Assembly (NCBI RefSeq): GCF_030052815.1
Contig: NC_079505.1
Coordinates: 79,276,330-79,340,329 of the forward strand
Reading direction: 5' to 3'
DNA: 64,000 bases
DNA from: Hevea brasiliensis
Taxonomy: Eukaryota; Streptophyta; Magnoliopsida; Malpighiales; Euphorbiaceae
The position numbers and the translations under genes are program-made. This document shows positions 57,498 to 64,000 of this stretch, piece after piece; within the stretch, counting starts at the first letter, position 1, and each line of letters begins with the position of its first letter. Under the pieces are notes generated by a model that saw only the letters and a list, made by a program, of their open reading frames with translations, made no database searches and was not told the DNA's origin.

Positions 57498-58520
57498 TTT
57501 CTTTAGTATGGTAAGGATATATAACTTGTATGTGGTACACTGCGAGAGCTAACAAACACAAAGCACAAAAAGAAGAGTCCCAAAACAAGTACATGGAAAT
57601 CCTCTACCTATTCTTCCTTTTTAGGTGGCTTCACACCATTTGGGTTTGATTTTTTGTCATTACCTACTATAGTAGGGCCCTTATTGGTTTCTGTTTCTGT
57701 AACCATGTTTATACTACACTACACATATTCCCATCAAAATCCCAAATAAAGAAATATATATTTCACCTATCTGTCGAGAGTAAACACCACCATCGCAATC
57801 TTTCTTTGTCTCTTTAATGGAGAAGGAAAGAAATTATTTGATAATTTCATCATCTTGTACTTTATTCTTCTCTCTCATTCTTAGCTAAATGGAAGAAGAT
57901 TGCAGGCTAGCTCATTTACAATATTCAATCATGCAATTAGATTTAGGCAATTGATACTCCTTGGACTATTGTTACAAGTTAGTTCGGGATAAAATTTTTG
58001 AGTTGCATATAAAATTTTATCAAAATCTCCTCTTTTGAATTAAGTTTTAGAATTATAGTAATTTATTTCCTTTATATGGCAGCAGAGCTTACCATATCTA
58101 AATAAAATTATAAAGGTCAACTTTTTAAGAAAATCTCTTGCAGCGCCATAAATCTTGATTGAATTGTACTTGATTGAGGATATTACATGAACGCTTTGTC
58201 TACCCCATGAAGTTTTTGTCAAATAGTACAGCATGCTTCATGTTAACCAAAGAATACATGGATTAGCTCAAATGTATCTTTCGTTTTCCAAAGTAAAATC
58301 ACATGCCTTTACCTTTTGTTCTTCTTTCTTCTTCTTCTTCTTCTTTTTTTCCATAAAGGTCTGCTTTTATCAATTGAAGACATGACATGATTTGATATAA
58401 AAAAATGGAAAATAATTAAGGTAAACGTATCTTCTAAAATAAAAAGACTAGCAACCCTTCTCTTATAAATTATCTTTAAGCATTTTCTGTATTATTGATC
58501 TAAATTTTATCTCATATAAT
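57498..58520 (-). promoter_or_regulatory. Upstream region of the RGF-like gene
   Basis: Noncoding. On the minus strand TTATATATCC lies about 25 bp upstream of the first ATG, a possible TATA box, although that would leave a very short leader for Met1 and a better one for Met11. A (CTT)n stretch lies near 58320-58345. Confidence 0.4.
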
Positions 58521-59605
58521 CTAAAGCATAAATTTTATCTCATACATTTCAGCTTAAACTCGCGAGAGAATTAATGCAGCGGGCTCACAGACGAGCCTTT
58601 TCTCTTGGGACCAGCCAAGTGCCAACCTTCCGTCTCTCGTTTCAAGAAACACGAATCCAGAGCACGAGAGTGCGGAAATGTTTTGAAGATTTCATTTCTC
58701 TCAGTCAAAAAGCTACTCACAGAACTTCTCATTTTCCTCCTTGTAGTTTTCGTAAGGCCTTTGTTTTTTCTTTGTTAACAAACTGTTAAATATTTTATTG
58801 CCCATCCCAACAAAGTTTTGAAATTTGAGGTGTTTAACTTAATTTACAAAAATAATTAGCTTATAATCACTTGAGCCTTATTTGATAAACTCATTTAACC
58901 TAAATGACGTCTCTTATTTATATTGTTCGATAATATAATATTTATAAAAAATTATTCTCGTATAGGATTATTAAGATAATATCACTATTTTTACATTTTA
59001 ATAGTTTATCAATAATTATATTTTTACCAAACATTTCTACTGTAAATCAATATATAAATATGTCAATAAAGTATAAAAATGAAAAAGTAAATATAAATTA
59101 TTAGTTTACAATATTGACTAAATTAGTCATTTTGATATTTAAAGCAATTTAATTACTTATATAAGTTTAAATTAAAATGAATTAAATTATAATCTCACTA
59201 AAACCCTCTCTAAATTTAACATAGCCTTAGTGCTTGTAAACTAATTTACACCGATAAACACTTAAAATTTTAAATAATTAAATATTCCCCATCAGAATTA
59301 GAATAATGAAAATTGTTTATCTTGAACAATATAAAAAATTAGCCAACAAGCAAGGAATATAAATTGATCTCCAATAGGGGCTGATGAGATCAAATAACAA
59401 ACAAAATTATATACGTATTGCTTGCATCTCAAATGGCATGCCATGAGATCAAACCTAAAAGCATGACAATTTATAGCCCTACTGCACATGCACCCCAAAG
59501 TAAGAGAGAAGAGAAATATGTGTATCAGTACTACTGCCTAAAAAATAAATAAATTGTGTGAAGTATATATTTTTCTACTTTAACCTATGGACATAACAAA
59601 AGCAT
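58521..59605. other. Intergenic region
   Basis: A patch at 58550-58790 has near-normal GC and a 71-codon open frame (58574-58789, plus) of unknown type. I see no homology, splice partner or signal peptide, so it is not called as a gene. The rest is AT-rich and contains the 3' end of the next gene near 59600. Confidence 0.5.
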
Positions 59606-61684
59606 TCAGAATCTACAGCAAAGAAGGCCCTGCCTCCAATTCCTATGTTTCCGGAAATGTCTACGGTCAGCTTTCACCATTCTTACAGGACTGTTATTCC
59701 ATTCCGACTGCAATCTGTGCCAAACAATTAGCAAAATCAGATTATTAGTATGGATTCAAAATGGGGCAGATAAAGAATGAGAAATGACTAGCTTGACAAT
59801 TATTTTACATGGGGAATGCAAAGGAGCAGGCGCTCGTTGTGCTGCTATCGGATCTAAGAGAGACACTGCCAGAATTTGCAATTGGCCCTGAATAGCTTAT
59901 CAGACCTAATAGAGGACCTGAAGCAGAGAAATTTGTCTCCTCAAGACTGTACTGAAGTTGACTTGAAAATGGCTCCATGTTAGTCCCCTCCAGCCTGGAT
60001 GAGCACGACTCAATATGTTCAGAGCCACCATTCTGAGAATCCTTCTCTCCTCCACTTGCTGCTAGTGTAGAAGAGTGAGAGTTAAAACTTGTACATATAG
60101 TCTCCACCCTATTGTTGTCGGATGATTCATCTCCAATTGTACTGGTTGATTCAGGCACAGAACCCCCTTCCCCATCATGGGTTGATTCGGGCACAAAATC
60201 CCCATAAGGGCTTGCCATTTTATTGTCTCTGCTGCCATTTTCTAATCCCTCAGTTATAGATTTCATAGCAGTACTTGCTAATACTGTTTCGTCTGCTTTA
60301 GTTGCAGAATCCAGGGCAAGGGTTCCAGAGACAGCTTCATGATGGCCAGAATATAATTCTTCAGCCACGTGTACAACAGGATTCACCAAGAATGCTTGCT
60401 CATTGCCATTTTCAGTTTCTTCACAGGCAGAAGCCATTGCTATGATTGTGTTTTCACTTGGCCTCTGCATTAGAAGCAACAAAACCATTAAATCATAGAT
60501 GTCAGACAATCTTACCATCAACCCCAAATGCAACCCTGAACCCTCTTTTTAAAGCGAGGACTTTATAACCTATCAATCCTATGCAGTTTGCACCAGTAGC
60601 ACAGTGAGAAAACTCTGCATTGACAGTTCTACACCTCAAAGAGCACCTAAGCTCCTTCCCCCACTCCACACACTCACACAGAACAAACATCCTAGACCTC
60701 AACATTAATGAAGTTCAAAGAAAAGCTTCATCTCAAAGTAGATTAAACACATGCCACCATTTTTACAAGAATTGCAAACTCTAATGATTTTAGATGTGCA
60801 TACCTGAATAGACTGTCGTTCAGCTTTATCAACATTGTTATGAGAAGACCCGGGTTGTGAAAGCTCCATGTCCACTTCGGGCATTGAAAGCAATTCTCCA
60901 AGTGAAAAAATCGCTTTGAGTGTAACATTTGCAATTTCATCCATTGAGTTAACGTCTGCTTCCTCTATTGGCATCAACTTCTTGGAATCGCATCCAAGAG
61001 AAAATTCATTTTTAGATCCCTTTTCTTCTGAAGATATTAGAACATCAGGAATAGGCAAACAAAGTGCTGATTTCCCTTTTTCTGACGAAGGTTTCAGAAT
61101 GTCTGGTATACAAGTATCTAGATCAACTTTTTCTTTTGCTATCTCACTATTTATGTCCTCAATAGGCAGAATTATGCGCAAATTCTCCTCACTAACACCT
61201 GGGTCAAACAAGAACCTGTCCCCGAAAGGGACTCCCTCATCAACGCAGATGTCCTTAACAACATGGCAAATATTCTCCTTGTAACAAACTACCAACTCCG
61301 GCAGTTTAGATTCCATAACACTTTTGCCTACATAGAAAACTGGGTCCTGCTCAAATGATTCAATTTTCAGTGAAGAATGAATCGATGGCATTGGTGGGAC
61401 AAAGTCTCCTACTTCTTTCTCATCATCACTTTTTGAATCATCCACAATGATAGAAGAATCAAGTTTTGAAGCAGCCCAACCACCTTCACCATTGAATGCA
61501 TATTTTAATTGATCTGTATTGCCTTCCTTGCCATTCATACAACTGAAGACCATATGCTGATCTCCATTCACAATCCCATTTCCAGACTTGAGTCCAGTTG
61601 AGTCCAAAGCAACATTGTTGCATCCAAAAAGTTTGGAGTCAGACTTATGGTCGATAGTTCTATGGCAAAATACCTGATTACCAT
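59606..61684 (-). CDS. gar2-related plant protein, 3' coding exons (5' end unresolved)
   Basis: Three minus-strand exons are clear: 61684-60804, 60464-59809 and 59714-59606, joining in frame to 548 residues plus TGA with GT-AG introns. The first two encode a Ser- and acidic-rich, probably disordered protein with repeated short motifs such as GDFVP (DFVPPMPS, DFVPES) and long Asp/Glu/Ser stretches. The last exon encodes a conserved basic end: WNNSPVRMVKADRRHF, RKHRNWRQGLLCCRF. That ending matches my recollection of the plant family labelled '18S pre-ribosomal assembly protein gar2-related', a label from weak yeast similarity, not function. A small exon ending at 63018 (CCATATG before GTAAGC) has the right phase to precede 61684 and would add DRFKIPY. 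The start codon was not found. Confidence 0.78.
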
Positions 61685-63689
61685 CTGCAGGGTACAATAT
61701 TCAGTGGTAGTAAAAACGGAAATCTAACATGTACTAAAAATGTTTGTAATGCCTCAAATTTGAAAATTGTGACTCATAGAAGGTCAAAAAGGCTGCTGGT
61801 CCAGGAAGAAATTTACAAGACAACACAGAAAAAAAAAAAAAAAAAAGGCACCACAAATTTGCTTGCTCTGCTAAGCACCTTTGTATAGTACATGTTTTAA
61901 TAAACGGAGGAATGAATAAGATTTCCTTTGATAATTTCTTTTTCGAAGTACAAGATTCATTGACCAAGGAACACAAGACTCTAGCATCAAAAAAGATCAG
62001 AAAAGCTGATAATACTGACAAATCTATGACATTCAAACTCTCAATAATAGTTGCAAAAAAAAGAAAGATTATTGCTTCTAACAATGATAGACGAGCCTAA
62101 AAGAGATACATATCATTACCGAGTTCCATGTTCACATAGATTGCATAAGATGCAAGATTGTCTGGTTCTTCGAGCTACCTATAGTGATATCTTCAAGCAC
62201 AACACTGGAAAATGTAACCTAACCTGCCCATTAAAATTAGGCATCAAGCAAAACTGTATAAAACCGCTCTGCATATGAGACAAAGTCATTGTAAAGATAC
62301 TCAGGATAAAAGATATTATAAGAAAATTTTAATTTAATTAAGCCAATAATGAGAAATATATAAAGAACTTTCCACAGATAATCTGATAACGCGTAACTGA
62401 ACCAGGTTTAGTCTGTGATCAATACAAACTAAATTGTTCACAATTGAGGGAGAAGAAAACTTTAACACACTATTGAAACAACGTCAAGCAAGTTTTCAAC
62501 AAAAAGTCTTCATCCAAAAAAATACTTTTACAGGTACTATCAATTTGGGGCAGCGCAAAATCTAAAAAATAACAAATCAAAAATATCCAGGTAAAATACA
62601 GAACCCTCCTTTTTTTTTTTTTTTGCGGTTGGGAGAGTGGTCTGGTCAATCCAGCATAGAAATTTTCCATGGGAAAAAAGAATCAACCTAAAGCTCCGAG
62701 AAATCATAAACTATGTAGTAAAACTTGTTAAATTATCAAAGGGAAGAAAATTCATAAACTTCTTGAATGCCTTTGACCGCCCTTTCTACTTCAAAAAAAT
62801 AAGAACAGCAGAGTCAAAATAATGTAGCAACAAATAAATCTGGGTGGAATGCGTAAACAGTAAACCACCAAAAAGGTAAAAGAGATGCAATCCAGCTTCT
62901 GTTTCCTAGCTTTCAAATTATGAAAACTTAACCAAAGAAGGGGTTTAAAAAATAATGGCTACAAAAAGAGGACTCGCGAGCCAGAAACTTTCGGCGAGGC
63001 AGAAACGTTCGGCTTACCATATGGAATCTTAAATCTGTCCTCTATATATACAAAAAGACGAGAAAAGTTTTAACTTTTACGAAAGCTGACATAAACTTAA
63101 AAATTAAAAAAATAATAATAAAAAAAGAACTCTGCATTTTTTTAAATAAAGAAGTGAAGCTATAGGAACTGACTGTCCATCTGTGACAGCACCACCTTGT
63201 TTTTGTTTGGTAAGCTTTTGATCTGATCTAACTCGTCACAATTAGAAATTCCATATGGGTATTGAAGTTAGCCTCAGTATCAAGAGAAAAATTAGTAAAA
63301 AACAAAATTAAGGAATACGAGAGATCCAAAAGCAGATCCCAGCACAAAAACAACCCTCAACATCGAACCAGAACGAAAGAATTATGAAAACAAATAATAT
63401 ATTAACAGTGGCATACCTTTTTGATCAGATAGAAGAATTTAGTCCCATTTTCCGCTTTCTGGTTCAGAATCAGCAGGCACTCTGTTCAAAAATTACTGCA
63501 AAAACAAAGAAAAAAATTGCAAAACATAAACCGACACATCAATATACCGAGTTAAAAAAAAAAAACTAGAATTAGAATAAGAAAACGTAAGAAATGAAAA
63601 AGAAACACAAAACAACTCAGAAACTCCTACTTTAGAGAAGGAAAACAAAAAGGGATCTATGGATAACATGACATGATGATTTAAAAGGG

Positions 63690-63720
<31 letters not shown>

Positions 63721-64000
63721 GACCTGAAAAGAGTAAAGAGAGACATTCCACAGCAGAATTTAAGTGGAAGATTCAGATTGATATTAGAAGGTCTTTAATC
63801 AAAGCCCACATTCAAGGCAGTAAAGAGAGTGTAGATGAAATGATGAACAGAAAATAAATGCAGAAAGGGAGATAGATGTGTGATAGTGGTGTAATTATGT
63901 GCAGTAATCTAAACCTTAATAAAAAAAAAAAAAAGGTCAACAATTAGCTCTGTCACTCTTTGATCCATTTATAAATATTTAAATACGTTAATTTGATCAA
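61685..64000 (-). other. Probable 5' introns and leader of the gar2-related gene
   Basis: Noncoding-looking sequence upstream (minus strand) of the first firm exon. Possible exon pieces are one ending at 63018 and one ending with CAAAAG at the GTATGCC donor near 63417, which contains a short open frame closed by TGA. An (AG)n tract (CT on the gene strand) at 63690-63717 is typical of plant 5' leaders. These are hints, not a gene model. Confidence 0.45.
63690..63717 (-). repeat. (CT)n microsatellite (gene-strand sense) in the probable leader
   Basis: About 13 AG units on the plus strand, read as CT repeats on the strand of the gar2-related gene. CT-rich leaders are common in plant genes. Confidence 0.85.

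Noticed and set aside
60868..61284. 138-codon plus-strand frame
   Set aside because: Lies antisense within the large exon of the gar2-related gene, which has splice sites and a conserved C-terminus on the minus strand.
61697..61697. Using 61697 as the start of the gar2-related protein
   Set aside because: The codon there is TTG, and an excellent splice acceptor (CCCTGCAG) follows at 61685, so the exon begins at 61684 instead.

Overview
This is a eukaryotic nuclear window from a flowering plant, most likely a woody eudicot. The evidence is the intron-rich genes with GT-AG junctions, very AT-rich intergenic DNA, long LTR retrotransposons, hAT and Tourist-like transposons, and plant-only gene families (a BIM-type bHLH and an RGF/GOLVEN peptide). 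A Euphorbiaceae-like species would fit the LTR style, but that is inference and the sequence alone does not prove it.

Layout. 1-6.5 kb is AT-rich DNA with a decayed LINE tail (1673-2640) and a small internally deleted Ty1/copia element (4061-5870, minus strand) with both LTRs and a perfect target duplication. 6.5-27.6 kb holds two Ty3/gypsy chromovirus elements of one family in the same orientation: 6511-16565 (duplication CATGA) and 17413-27604 (ACCGG/ACCAG). Both have about 2.6-kb LTRs, an initiator-Met primer site and a gag-PR-RT-RH-INT-chromodomain order, and both are inactivated. 28.5-32.0 kb is an intact-looking seven-exon gene for a BIM2-like bHLH factor, followed by a Tourist-like MITE (32399-33150). 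33-34.4 kb has a long (AT)n tract and a GC-rich island that looks like organelle DNA. 34.5-48.7 kb is a third, older gypsy element on the minus strand; each of its LTRs is interrupted by a solo LTR (35536-39087 and 46147-48281), and its body holds a nonautonomous hAT element (43545-44616).

49.6-52.7 kb is a six-exon BSD-domain protein gene (minus strand) with a hAT MITE 0.77 kb upstream. 54-56.7 kb is AT-rich with one unexplained richer island. 56.7-57.5 kb is a four-exon gene for a secreted RGF/GOLVEN/CLEL peptide precursor (minus strand). 59.6 to at least 61.7 kb, probably reaching about 63.7 kb, is a gar2-related plant protein gene (minus strand) whose first exons I could not fix.

The four host genes do not form a pathway. 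BIM-type factors belong to brassinosteroid signalling and RGF peptides to root-meristem and growth signalling, but their proximity is not evidence of shared function. The transposon nesting was reconstructed from target-site duplications read directly at each boundary. I found no tRNA, rRNA or CRISPR feature.
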